Shown: positions 40,501 through 52,219, numbered from the stretch's first letter. The stretch: DNA of 64,000 bases from Tetrahymena thermophila SB210 (GCF_000189635.1 NW_002476563.1:402183-466182), one strand, 5' to 3'. Made by a program: numbers and translations. The notes: a model not told the origin generated them from the sequence alone.

Positions 40501-42757
40501 TGGAGTTAATTACGATTTATACAAAGAATTTGTTTGTGGAGATACTCAAATAATTACTCTAAATAGTCAGACATATAAAAATCCGAATCTTAGCTTATAA
40601 GATGATTTTAATCGTAAATTTTCTTAAGCTAGTGTTTAGATTCTAACTAAATTTGATTATCAAATCAACTCTGAAGTCTTTCTTAATAAAGATTCCTCTA
40701 ATTTAGTTTTATCTGCACTTATTTTGAACAACAATGGTACTTATGCTCCTTTGAATAACCAATTTTGGCTCTCTTATGATTAAAATTAAAAAGTTTTCTC
40801 AGGAATTCCCTCAGCAAGTGAATATAACACAGTCCTTAGACTCAAGGTTGTTGCTACAGATGGATATACGACAGCAGAAGATTTTTTTGAAATTGATATA
40901 AATGCTATTCCTCTATCTTATGTGTTGACTCTTTTATTTTAAATTTTAGGTCCTACTCTCGGTCTTTTAGGTTTATGGAGATATAGTTCTACTTTTTATA
41001 ATATAACCAATAAAAGCAAACATGAAACTTCTTTAGTTACGGTTAATGCAGGAGAGTAGATAATTTTTCAAATTCCATTAATAAAAGATGAAATCTAAAT
41101 TGCTAGAGACATTTGGGATAAATTCTACAAATAATTATCAAAAGAAAGCTTTATATTAGCACTAACCAAATCAAAAGAAATTTATTCAAAAAATATATAG
41201 CATCAAAATATACAAATGAAGATTGATTAAAATTAATACATTTTATCTAAATTAAACCAATCTTATTAGTCCATTAAAAGTAACTCAGCTTAAGAATAGA
41301 AAACTCCTAATAGAATTAATCAGTAGTATTCATTCAAGGATTGTGTAGATGAAAATGAAATATCATTTTCAAACAACTTTCAAGCTCATGTTCTTGATCT
41401 AACTGAATAAGGCCTCTAAAATAAATTTACACTTTCACAAAAAGTAGATGATAAAAGTTTTGAAAATTCACCTTCATCATCTTAAAAAAAATCTCTATTT
41501 AGTGTATCTAAAGCTAATAAAATTTTAAGACAAATCTCCCAACTTGATAAAAAACAAGTGAAAATTTCAAAGAAGATATAATAAAAATATAAGTAACAAC
41601 TTTAAAGATAAAAAGCTGGTAATGAATCAAATAACAGTTATTTTACTTAATCTGGATACCTGAATAAATAATACATACTTGAATAAGTAAGAATATTTTT
41701 AACAACTCAAAAAAAAATTAAAAATTAAGAATTTCTTAGCAATTAGCTTAAAGAAACTAATAGTAAATTATCTTGCTGTATCTTCGGCCTTGCATCAGTC
41801 TAATTTGCTGAATTCGATGAATCAACTAAAAGCATTATTAAATTTCTTAAAAATGTTGCAACAAAAAATTTCTCTCCTCAAGACTGGTATAAGCAATATG
41901 TTTTTGTATAACCTTGTATTGAATTAATACAGACATAACCCTTTCCTATCATTAAAATAAATGAATAAACACTAAATGAAGCTTTGAATATATTTAAATA
42001 GGAAGAAATAAATTAAACTTAGAAAACTAACTCTAATTAGTTTTTCTCAATTTTTAGGCCACTTATTGAAGATTATTTAATTGCATACTCATATGGCTTT
42101 ATATTTGATAAATTTTACTTTATTCCTCGTCCTATTGGAGAATGTCTTCATATGAGAGCTCACTCTCTAAAGTGTATTGAAGGATACGTTCCAGTAACTA
42201 ATACTTCTTGTTTGAGTTTAAGAAAATGCTTAGGGCTTGACTATGTTTAAAAAGAACTTATTGATAACTAAAAACTGAATTCTTGGGTAAATATTATAGA
42301 TATTTCAAATAATGTTATGATACTTAAAGGGCTTCCTTAAAACAAAGATGTTGGAAGATATTTATTCAAAATAAATGATTTCTATGGCTACACAATAAAG
42401 AGAATAAATATTGAAGTTAAATACAATGAACAATTAGATTTCTAATTTGAAAAGAATGAAATAATATAGTAAAATATTGATTTTCCAGAAACAGATTCAA
42501 ATATTGCTGAGAGTTTTGTTTAAGATGAAGTACAAACGATAATCACACATCATTACTACCATACGAAAAAGAATTCATAAAATTTGAACACTATTTTCTA
42601 AACAGAAAAAGATGATTTAATTCAATGAAATAAAAATCTATTAATATTCTTTTAATAAATTTTACATTAAAATTGGGTTTTTAGTTTATATTTTTTCTTA
42701 TTCTTTAAATTTAGTAGCATTTTACTTAAAGATTATTGGCTATTTTATATTAATTTA
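36620..42757 (+). repeat. Tandem segmental duplication, unit C (membrane-protein gene only)
   Basis: Contains ~880 bp of upstream spacer plus the full membrane-protein gene and a short 3' flank. These align with 20655 onward (A) and 30237 onward (B). The step from B to C is ~6.4 kb against ~9.6 kb from A to B, because PUS7 and part of the spacer are absent. Confidence 0.8.
37502..42628 (+). CDS. Large single-pass membrane protein, copy C
   Basis: One exon, 1709 codons (1708 aa). The signal peptide is MKKTVKQILIIFCGLLQIKT, followed by the propeller, cadherin-like and membrane segments as in copies A and B (membrane segment near 40910-40985). The cytoplasmic linker (41180-41500) is the most diverged of the three, with extra or changed S/Q/N-rich sequence, while the following conserved part (SCCIFGLASVQFAEFDESTK) is retained. 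No TGA interrupts the frame. Retention of three open copies of a 5.1-kb frame suggests each is under some selection or that the duplication is recent. Confidence 0.9.
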
Positions 42758-43179
42758 TGTAACTAAAATCTTAATTTTAGATTTATTAAAACTAGCTTTA
42801 GATGCTATTTTATAAAAATTTTTAGCTAAATATTTATTTGGTTTTAGTTACTTCAATTTAATTTTTTTTAATAAATCAAAAATAAAAATATTAAAGTAGA
42901 AATAATTTAAATAATTTGACCTAATTATAGACCTCCCCTCTTTACCTTGTTTCGGCATAGTTGGAGGAGTTATGGTAATAGATATTATTATTTTAAAAGT
43001 CTTTTAATATTTAATTCTTATCAAAAGTTTTTATAATATATTGAATTTTCTATTTTTCTAAATCTAAATAACTCAAATTTTGAATAGTTAATATTTATAC
43101 AAGTTTTATAATGTTTAATAAAATCATAATTTATTATTATCTAAACAAATTTATTAATTCTTATAATTTAGATTTAAGT
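42629..43179. other. Intergenic region with a short GC-rich island
   Basis: It contains the end of unit C and AT-rich DNA. At 42929-42977 there is a ~48-bp patch of much higher GC bounded by ATTATAG and GTAATAG. It could read as an internal exon (PSLPCFGIVGGVM) with good splice signals, or form a CCTCC/GGAGG stem. It might be an upstream exon of the selenoprotein gene. Unproven. Confidence 0.4.
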
Positions 43180-43545
43180 ATGATTAGGAAATTCTTTTTG
43201 TAAACATTAAAATAAAATAAATAGTTGACAAGCTTTTAAGGTTACACTTTTGCTAATTACAAATTTGATATTAAGTACTGTGTTTCATGAGGTTCAAGAA
43301 GTGCTTTTAACTAATTAGAAAGACATATTAGGTAAAAGTATGAAATTAATTAAAATACCGTTTAAATTGAATCCAAAACAGCTGATTCTTTTGATGGAAG
43401 TTTTGAAGTCTTTCTTTCTTTAGATAACCAAAAGCAAGTGTAAATATGGAGTGCCTTGAAAGGAGATGGGAGATTTACACAAAGAAATTTAGCCATATTT
43501 GATTAAAGAATTGAAAACTCAATTAATGAAACTAAAAAAGCTTGA
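43180..43545 (+). CDS. SelW/Rdx-family selenoprotein candidate with TGA-encoded Sec
   Basis: Reading from ATG 43180 with TGA at 43288-43290 as selenocysteine gives a 121-aa protein ending at TGA 43543-43545. The internal TGA sits in KYCVS-U-GSRSAF, exactly at the U of the CxxU redox motif of the SelW/SelT/SelH (Rdx) thioredoxin-like fold. After it the frame stays open and keeps the family's hallmarks: amphipathic helix (FNQLERHIRQKYE), GSFEVFLSLDNQ strand pair, GDGRF turn and C-terminal helix (FDQRIENSINET). A SECIS-like hairpin lies 63 nt beyond the stop (43608-43650). Rdx proteins are small thiol-redox or glutathione-linked proteins. The N-terminus is a little longer than usual, and an upstream exon is possible. 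The alternative is a pseudogene with a nonsense mutation, which the hairpin makes unlikely. Confidence 0.82.
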
Positions 43546-44041
43546 AAAGTGAAAAATTATAATATTAATTGATACATTATCTTGATTATGATTTATAAAA
43601 TTTTTAAATGAAAAATAAAACCAAAAGTTTTATTACAGGTTTTGTTTTGAGCTGCTATAATATTTATAGATTTTATAATAAAGTTTTATATCAAATATAA
43701 AATTAATTTTTTAAAATTATTTAAGCGCAATGTCCTTCTTACAACTTGTTAGCATTTATTTTTAATACAAATTGAAATACTCATAATATTATTAAATTTC
43801 TTTTATTTAATTAAGTTTTTAACAATTCTTTTTTTTCTTTAAAAATATATTAATTTGTTATTCCACTATAATGAATTTTGTTTGAATGAATAATTGCAAC
43901 AAATGACTAATATTTTTTAAAAATAAAGCAAATCCTACATAAAAAATGTCTTTTTGTTTATCATTTAAAAATTTTTTTTAATTTTGTTTTAAAATAGTTA
44001 AAGTAAAATAAATTTTTTTAATAAAACAAAACAAACAAATT
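43546..44041. other. Convergent 3' region of the selenoprotein and DNAAF4-like genes
   Basis: It carries the SECIS-like hairpin (listed separately) and is otherwise AT-rich with nothing else visible. Confidence 0.5.
43608..43650 (+). promoter_or_regulatory. SECIS-like element in the selenoprotein 3' UTR
   Basis: ATGA at 43608-43611 and GA at 43649-43650 form the expected non-Watson-Crick quartet. Between them, an 11-bp helix forms from 43612-43622 (AAAATAAAACC) with 43638-43648 (GGTTTTGTTTT), containing one G.T. The apical loop begins with AAAA (43623-43626), the unpaired A run of eukaryotic SECIS elements. The element is 318 nt downstream of the Sec TGA. It would bind SBP2 to recode that TGA. 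Confidence 0.8.
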
Positions 44042-46427
44042 TCATTTTTTAGTTTCATTAATTGTTACATCTATTTTTAAAATATCTTATTTTAATTATT
44101 CGTTATTAGGATCTAATTTTAAAGCTTCTTCTAGGTCAGATTTGGCATTGAAAATTAAATTCTATTTCAAATAAGCATTTGCTCTTCTGACCAAGAACCT
44201 GGATTCAAAGCTAATTAATTTATCTTTTTCCTCTTTAGTTAATTTTTGATTTGTCCAAGAGATGACTCTATTTTTGTAGCTTCTAATTATTTTAAGACCA
44301 CGAAGGCAATTTGTTATAATATCTTCATACTTTTCTAACTTCAGGAAGCATGCACATCTGTTTAGTAATATGGCTAAATATTCTATTGTTTCAGTACTAT
44401 CTATTTTCTTCAAGCATTCATTATAAATTTCAAGTGCTTCACTTACTTTATTTTCCTTAAAAATTAAAAAAATTAAATTAAAACTGAAATTCTTTTAAAA
44501 CTATTTACTTTCATAAATGCAGCTGCTTATGCTTTAAGATGATTGACTTCTTCAATTGCAAAAGATTTTTCTATTTCTTTATAAATTTCTTTAGCCTCAG
44601 AGTTTTTATCATTAATTTAAATAGCTTGTTTAATTGTATCAAATGATTCTTTTAATAATTTCAGTTACTATTGAGCTTTTGCCTTTCTTATGTAAAGCTT
44701 TATCAAAAAATTATTTGAATCTTACACACTTTGCTTATTTATTGGGTTAAAGCTTGCAAATCTTGTAAATTTTTAAACTTTTTCAATACTTTTATTGCAA
44801 AATTCAACACACTCTTAGTTTTTACCCATCTTAAGATATGTTAAACTTATATTTCCCATAGCTGTTTCATTATTGTCAATTTCAAGGCATTTAAAATATT
44901 TTTCTAAGGCTTTTTCATACTAAGCAGATTTGAAAAGAGTATCTCCTTGCTTTTTTATTAAAATACTTTCTTTTCTTTTTTATATAGTTTATTAAACTCC
45001 TTCAAACTATTAAATCAGCTAGTTGTCTTTCAAGTAAAAGATATCTTCACTTAAAGACTTGTCTAAAATTTCTAAACTTCTATCAACATCTCCCTATTTA
45101 TTATATAAAAATTATTTATACCAAATACTTAATTTAGAAATTACCTTCCATGATGTTGCAATAGCTTTCCTTAAAATTGTTTTTAGTCTTAAAGATTAGT
45201 TTTTAGCAAGCTCTTTTTCTTCTTCTTTTAGAGAATTGCAGTAGCTAAGGACCATATCTGCATCCATCAGTGCTTCTTCATAGTTATATAAATGGATATT
45301 GCAAGCACAACGATTAGCTATACAATTTATCATAGACTAATCTAGTTTGTAGGCTTAATTATATGCCATAATAGCTGAATAAAAATCTTAATTTTTATAG
45401 AATTCGTCACCTCTGTCCTTCAACCAAAGAGGATTTTTATTTTCTAAATCATCGCCGCTCTTTTCTTACTATTATTTTACTTTTGGAAGGGGAGGTTCTT
45501 TAAAGTGTTATTCTCTAGCAGCAACTCCTGGATACATTCTCTAAGTAAAGGCTAAATCTAACTTCTTTTATTCTCTCACCTTTGGTTTATCATCATATTC
45601 AACAGCTAATTCTTCGTTCCTGAAAATGTCTTCATCGTTGAAAATAGTATCGTCGTATTTATGAGTCCAAATAATTTAAGGTTTGACTTTTTATGTATTT
45701 TAAAAAATTAAATTTTTCTCATCAATTATTATTTGAAATTAAAAATAATTGAAGTACTTTCTTCCTTGACCTTTGTTTTCTATTCTTAGTTTTGAGTTAT
45801 GTTTCCTTTTTCATCAACATCATCATATATTTTATCAATTGCTTACTTTTGAAAAATGAATAATTTTATTGAATTAAATTTTATGTTTAAAATAATTACA
45901 TTTTTTTCTTCGGTCTTTTTGACTTCTAAAACCTTTCTGTTTTCATCTTCCAATCTCATTTGTTCTTTAGTGGCATGAGTATCGAATTTTATTTTTAAAT
46001 CATTTCTTTGCTTTAAGTGCTCTTAATAAGCTGTCTCTCTTCTTTAGAATGATTCTTATCTTCTTTTCTTTATTTATTCCTTATCTAGACCATCCTCGAT
46101 AAGGTCTTCCCAATGTTTTTTTTCTTCTTTCTTTACTAAAATTATTTCTAGAACTTCATTTGCATAAACGACATTGTTTTCTTATCCTTAAAAGTCGATT
46201 TCATGCTTAAGGTCCAAAACTCTGACCCACTTCTTTTCTGTGATGTTAATTTTTAAAACTAAATCTGAAATAAAGATATCAATTTTCTTCATAGTGATTC
46301 CTTTAATTGGGATTCTAATCTTAACTATTTTGTTATCTTAATACCACTCATAACCATGTTTTGGTTTAATTCTTGGAACTGGCTCTGGTGGAAATTGAGG
46401 GACTCCTGCTGCATTATTTCCTATCAT
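44042..46427 (-). CDS. DNAAF4: DNAAF4 (DYX1C1)-like axonemal dynein assembly factor: CS domain + TPRs
   Basis: Five exons on the minus strand: 46427-45900, 45845-45758, 45686-45145, 45093-44509, 44455-44042 (2157 nt, 718 aa plus TGA), phases consistent. The N-terminus is a p23/CS-like domain (YEWYQDNKIVKIRIPIKGIT to VYANEVLEIILVKKEEKKHW). A charged coiled-coil follows, then the DNAAF4 signature region LAFTQRMYPGVAAREQHFK and the TPR start NPLWLKDRGDEFYKNQDF. The family acts in the cytoplasm with HSP90/R2TP to preassemble ciliary dynein arms, which fits a ciliated cell. Human DNAAF4 is 420 aa. The extra ~270 residues here are a second TPR array (ILIKKQGDTLFKSAQYEKAL, LKLDPNNEQLK). The ORF at 44162-44413 is part of the last exon. 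Confidence 0.85.
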
Positions 46428-47118
46428 TTCTATTTACTTGGCTTTTAAATATTTGGTGAAAGACTAATTAATTAACTATTTTAATTTATTTTCTAAAGAT
46501 ATTGATTGAAAATGAATTATATTTTTTATCAAAAATTTAAAATTTTAATATCTCTTTCACTTTTATTATAATTAATTTTTGTTTTAAAATTTAATAACTC
46601 ATGAATAATATGTAAAAATGAATGAATATTATTTTTCAAAAATATCTAATTAAATGTAATTTTTTTTTCAATAATAAGTAAAAATTTGAAACTTTCTCAA
46701 ATTTATGCAATTATAATTTAATTTAATTCAAACAGCAATTTTTGGTAAAAATTTTAAAATTATTATTTCAAAATTCATTTTAAAATTTAAATATCTTAAA
46801 ATTAGATTTAATTAAAATATTTATTAAAATTATAAAAATTAAATTTGAAAAAAAAGAATATTAATTTTATAATTTTGCAACTATTTCACTAAGAGATAAA
46901 TTATAATTTAGAATGAGTTAAATTTTAAGTATTTGTCAGTAATTATATATCTATCTTCTTATATAGTTAATGGTATTACAAGTGACAGTTTTTAGGCGTA
47001 ATTATATAAATAAAAATATTAATTAATAGAGATTGTTTTTACTTAGAATAATATTTATAATCAATTTATCTATAGATAATCAAAATAATATCTTTCTCTA
47101 TATTAAAACATTACTTCA
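46428..47118. other. AT-rich divergent intergenic region
   Basis: Between the starts of the DNAAF4-like gene (minus) and the cyclic-nucleotide-binding gene (plus). It probably holds both promoters. No gene or repeat is seen. Confidence 0.6.
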
Positions 47119-49359
47119 ATGAGGAGAAAATCAACTCTCAATTAAAGCGCTATTCCTGTAAATAGATTATAATCATACTTATTTAGAATAAAAGTTCTTT
47201 TTCTGGTATAATAATAAATAGGAAATAGTTAACATCCTTCAACTTCCACTAAAAGAGAGGATGAGTTAAGATATTTAAAGATTATGTGAGTTAACATAAA
47301 ATCTGCCTTTATTTGAATCTGTAAAAAAGAGTGGTTAGCTTGATGCAAATTATTAAGTATGCAGTGAGCTCAATCACAAAACATACAGAGAAAATGAAGT
47401 TATATTAACAATTGGTAATAAATAACATTTAAATTTGTTTGATATTTCTTAAATTTCTAATGATTATTTAATCAAAAACATTTAGATAAGCTAAAAATCA
47501 ACGATTAATCATTTTTTATAAATAGGTTAGCATGCTCAGACTTTCTAAATAATCCTTACAGGTCAAGTGGGTGTCTATGTTAGATAAAAGCGCAAAGACC
47601 AAGTTTAAAAGGAAGAGTAGCTATTTTTGGTAAAAACCTTAGGACAAGGTGACTGGTTTGGAGAAGTAGGAATGGTTCATAATTAAGCGAGCTTAGTAAA
47701 TTATGTATGTCTTACAGAAACTCAAACTGCAACATTAGACAAAAAAAGATTTAAAAATGTCCTTGACTAATTCTTTTTAATTCGCATGACATTTTAATTA
47801 AATTTTCTGAGAGAAATTCCCTTATTTTGGGGCTGGAGCGAAAACGACATGAGAATATTATATTAAGTTTATTCAAGATAGAAGTTTATTCAGGAAGAGC
47901 CTGTCTATCTGTAAGGTGATACATCATAATATATTTACATCGTTAAAGAAGGTTAATTTAGGGTAATATTATCTTGTTTTATGCACATATTTAAACTATC
48001 TAAATAGATTAAAAGAATTTCAATTTATGGATAATATTATTTTTGTTAATTCTTTGTTTTAAAGATCTTTCCTTAAAATATTATTTTTGTTTTTAAAAAC
48101 ATAGATTTTTAAACATTTTGATGAGCTTCGTATTAGAAAATACTATGATCAAAGTTTTAAGCAGTAATTGGACTAGGATAAATATCACACAAAAGCAATT
48201 AAAGAATTCGAAGAGGAAAAGAATCTTCAAGTAAAAAATCTAATTTAAAAAATTTTATCGTGTTTATTGTTTTTCAATAGATTGTGTGTGTTAAAATTAC
48301 TTTAAAAATACAGAAAAGCGAATTTATAATTTAATTAAATAGGTTGGTACTATAGAACGTAATGAGATGTTTGGAGAAGAAGATATACTGACAAAAAGGA
48401 ATAGAAAATACTCTGTAGTTTGCGAATCTGATTATGGAGAGCTATTCGTTTTCACAAAATCAGCAATGAGTTGTTTAATAATGAATTAAGAAAAATCTAA
48501 AAATTACATCTTAGCAAGATTTAAGAATAAATAAAATTCTTACTCTAAAAGATTAGATAATATTTCTTAGTATATTTCAAGTGTTAAAATTGATGTTATA
48601 GAAAAAAATTAAGATTAGTTACGAATGACAGAGGATTTTCTTTCAACAAGGGCATCTAAAATTATTGACTAGCAAAGCATGATTTAAAGCATGAAAACGC
48701 TAACAAAACTTAGTGATTCCAAGTATGGAACTATGAGAAATCAAAGTGGTATCAAAAACAGTATTAGAATAGATCTACCTTAATTAAATAATAGCACTGC
48801 TTAAAATTTGACTTTCTATAGACAGCATTCTAATTAAGAAAATTAATTATCTTCAAGCAGGACTAACAACTTAAATAATGAAGATAAAAACAATTTACTA
48901 CTAAGCAGGACTTAAGTTAACTTCAAATCCCTTAACAACTTAAATTCAAATGATAGTCTTGTTAATACTCAATATTATTCTAGTTAAAGCTAACAATAGA
49001 TAGCAGCTGCTGGAAATTATTCAGGTCTACAAAAAGGTCAAGCTGTTTATGAAAAAAGGCGCAAAAATTATATGCAAAAGTATTACGATTAGTTTAAATT
49101 TAATGTAGTTGATAAAAATTACTGCAACAAAATTATTGATTAATGCACAGATATTAATAAAGAATATTCAAATAATAAAATGTATGCTAAAGGGGCTTTT
49201 AATAATAAATTGGGACAGAGAGGTTTCCGTTGTTTGGGTATTGAAGAAATTAGAGATACAAACTAAGAATACGAAAGAGCAAAGCTTAAAATCTAAGAAG
49301 AATTTGATCCAGATTATAAAATTAAGAACTTGAATCACTCAAATAGTATAAAAAAATGA
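47119..49359 (+). CDS. Cyclic-nucleotide-binding domain protein
   Basis: Four exons: 47119-47157, 47222-47962, 48105-48230, 48343-49359 (1923 nt, 640 aa plus TGA), all introns phase 0. After a short leader comes a helical lead-in (LQLPLKERMSQDIQRLCELT) typical of ciliate cNMP proteins. Two cNMP-type beta-barrels follow: one with QIILTGQVGVYVR and LGQGDWFGEVGMV (residues ~130-200), a second with YLQGDTSQYIYIVKEGQF and NEMFGEEDILTKRNRKYS (~230-340). The first phosphate-binding cassette (GDWFGEVGMV) lacks the usual R-[AS]-A end, so ligand binding is uncertain. The second reads FGEEDIL...RKYSV. The C-terminal ~300 residues are S/N/Q-rich. No kinase or channel domain is present, so it is a stand-alone sensor or scaffold, function unknown. 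The first intron is the least certain. Confidence 0.85.
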
Positions 49360-50197
49360 GTACAAACAAAACCAATCTTCATCTAGTTATAATTTTTAAT
49401 ATAAATTAATTGTGTTGATGTTTATTTATATATACAGTTAAAATTCTATTATTACAATATTCTTTATATGAATTAGTATAAATAAAGAACTGATAAAGAT
49501 ATTCTTAAATATTTAATTTTAATAAATTACTTTTTCTATTTTAATTTTTTCTTCTTATTCAAAATATATAAATGCTAATAAGCTAGCTTGAAAAAGTAAA
49601 TTTTAATGAAAAAATTTCAAAAATATGTCTTTGTTTTAAGTAAAAAATGCGAGAAAAAAAATTTTTTACTTTGAGGGTTTGAACCTCTATAATAAGATAA
49701 AGAAAGCTTAATGAATAATTATTTTAATTTTTTGATTAAGTTTTTAAAAATCTAATTCAATTTTATTTTGAGCTTCAGTAGAAATAAGATTGGTTTTATA
49801 ATGCATTTTAGATAATGCAAGAAAATAATTAAAAAATAAAAATAAAAAAATATTCTTTTTAATAAATTTTAGACAAATTGTATTTAAATTTGTTAAATTA
49901 TTATTAGCAGCAGGAAAATTTTAATATGAACTAGATTTTAAATAATAAAATTCAAATAGACAACATTATATTAAATAAAAAATATGGATGGATATTAAAA
50001 GAATTTTGTTTTAAAATAAAGTTTTAAATTTTTATAAAAATTTTTGAACAAATTTGAATGTAAAAGTTTTTTTAAGCTAAAAATGAAAAATCACAGTATT
50101 TTAAAACTAAAAATCCCAAAGATAAAAATTTAATTTATTTTTATAAATTTAATTAATTAAAACAGCAATTATTGATTTTGGTTTCAAAAAATAAAAA
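49360..50197. other. AT-rich intergenic region
   Basis: Between two plus-strand genes. A short palindrome-like GAGGGTTTGAACCTC lies at ~49673-49687; it resembles a tRNA T-arm but has no partner arms. Nothing else is visible. Confidence 0.55.
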
Positions 50198-51784
50198 ATG
50201 GACAATTTAAGTTAACTAATCGAATCTTTTCAATTAAAAATGATTGCATTTTCTAACTTCTAATACGAAGATATTGTTTAATACTTTGAAGAAAGTTTGT
50301 TTGATTTAGATACTAATGAAATAGATCCTAATTACGAATAAAGTAAAATATAGACCCTTTAGAAAATTATTTTAGACTTGATGAGTTTGGAAAAAATTTC
50401 TTTTAACTTTTTTAAAAATTGTGACATCTACAATTCTGCTCTTTAGCTAAAAAATTCATCTAATTACTTTCCAAGCTTACAATATTTATCAATTGATTTC
50501 AGCAACTATTCTGAAATAAAATCATCAGTTTTTGAGAATTTAGGAATTTTCATTTCTAACTTAGAATCTTTAGAATACTTGAGTTTGATTATCGATAACT
50601 TCAATAAATAAAAAATAGATTATAGTTTTAATATTTTCTCAAGTATTTTTAAAAATATTCCAAAAAAGTTAAGTTCATTGAATCTAGATGTTAAATTAAT
50701 TGATATCGACTCATCTTCAATAGAGATCTTTACTCAGTATTTAGAAAAGTTGACAAATCTTTAAAATTTATACTTTCAAGTTGGTGATAATTGTTAATTA
50801 AAAACTGAAAATTCAATAATTTTGGCAAATTCAATTCAAAAACTAATTTAACTAAAAAGACTAAATCTAATAATTTAATCAGATAATTAAATAAGTTAAT
50901 AAGGAATAATTTAGCTTTTATAGAGCATAAGACACCTTAAATCATTAGAAAATTTACATTTAGATATATTTGGAAATGAAACAATATCAGATTAAATACT
51001 TAAAGAAGCCAAATTTTCGTTCTAATATCTTGAAAAATTAACATAGTTTAAATGGATACTTAAAAGTAAAATTTAGAATTAAAAACTTGCTGATGATTTA
51101 GGAGAGTTGTTGCCATGCACAAAATAATTAAAATAGCTAGATTTGATTTATGAAAAATAATATATTTTATTCATGAATGAATAATTAAATGGATTAGATA
51201 ATCTAGAAAGTTTAAGTATTTAAATTAAAAACATTAATGTTTCGATAGAAACAGATAAACTCTTATAAAAAGTATTTTCAATTTAAAGCTTAAAATAACT
51301 GCACCTTAAATTTGAGAAACCTGCTTAAATTTAATTTTAGTTAACCTTAAATTTAGATTGCTTCTTGCAATTAACTAATTTGTAAATTTTAAATTTAGAA
51401 GTAAATTTTAATTTAAATAGTAAAACCTTATTAAACTTAACTAGAAACCTGTAATAAATGAGATAAATCAATTAACTTTCTCTTAAATTTAATAATTAAA
51501 TTATATTGAAGCAAGAAATACTTAATCTCTTTTCATCAATAGAAAATTTATCAGGCTTAATTAAGTTAGTTTTTGTAGTAAAATAAAAAATTATTTATGA
51601 TTATGAAATAACATAAGAAATACAAAATAATATCTATGATAACTTAATCCATATGAATTAAAAACTATAAAACCTTTATTTCATCTAAATCCGCATTGAT
51701 TATGATATAACACTAAAATAAAAATTTTGGAAAATTAAAAAGTCATTTAAAAGACTTGTACAATTTAATAAAAAATTTATTTGA
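50198..51784 (+). CDS. Leucine-rich-repeat protein, single exon
   Basis: One exon of 529 codons (528 aa plus TGA). Irregular LRRs run through most of the length: LSIDFSNYSE, LEYLSLIIDN, LKRLNLIIQSDNQ, LKSLENLHLDIFGNE, LKQLHLKFEK, LQILNLEVNF and INQLSLKFNNQ. The C-terminal ~60 residues are basic (FWKIKKSFKRLVQFNKKF). The repeats resemble the ribonuclease-inhibitor-like set in the split gene at 5818-9021 but are more degenerate and are not separated by introns. It is likely a protein-interaction scaffold; the partner is unknown. Confidence 0.8.
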
Positions 51785-52219
51785 ATTTGTAGAGATAACT
51801 TTTAAATAAATAATTAAATAGAAAAAATATTTTCAAATATGAAAATTTAATTAAATTTGATTTGTTTTTCTTTTATTTATCTAGTCTCAAATTTGAAAAA
51901 TATAATCACCAAAATATTATATATGATGAATACAAAAAGATTTTTGATAAACATACATAAAGAATCGACTATTTAAAATATAAATATATTTTCAATGAAA
52001 ACTTTGGCAATTTGTTAAAAGGAATATATTTGTCGTAATGCTTTATATATAAAACTTTTTTTTATTCATATTTATCTTTCATTTTAATTATCATGTATAT
52101 TTTTTTTTCAAAAATTAATTTTTGTGTTTTCTTTATGCTAATATTAATACATTAAAATAAAAATATATGTATGTATTTATCTAAATTTAATAATTTATAT
52201 TTTAATATATTTTAATTTC
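51785..52219. other. AT-rich convergent intergenic region
   Basis: 3' ends of the LRR gene (plus) and the cysteine-rich gene (minus). Some frames remain partly open to ~52040, but I cannot support another exon. Confidence 0.5.

Noticed and set aside
49673-49687. tRNA-like T-arm (GAGGGTTTGAACCTC and its reverse complement)
   Set aside because: There is no acceptor stem, D-arm or anticodon arm at the right distance on either strand.
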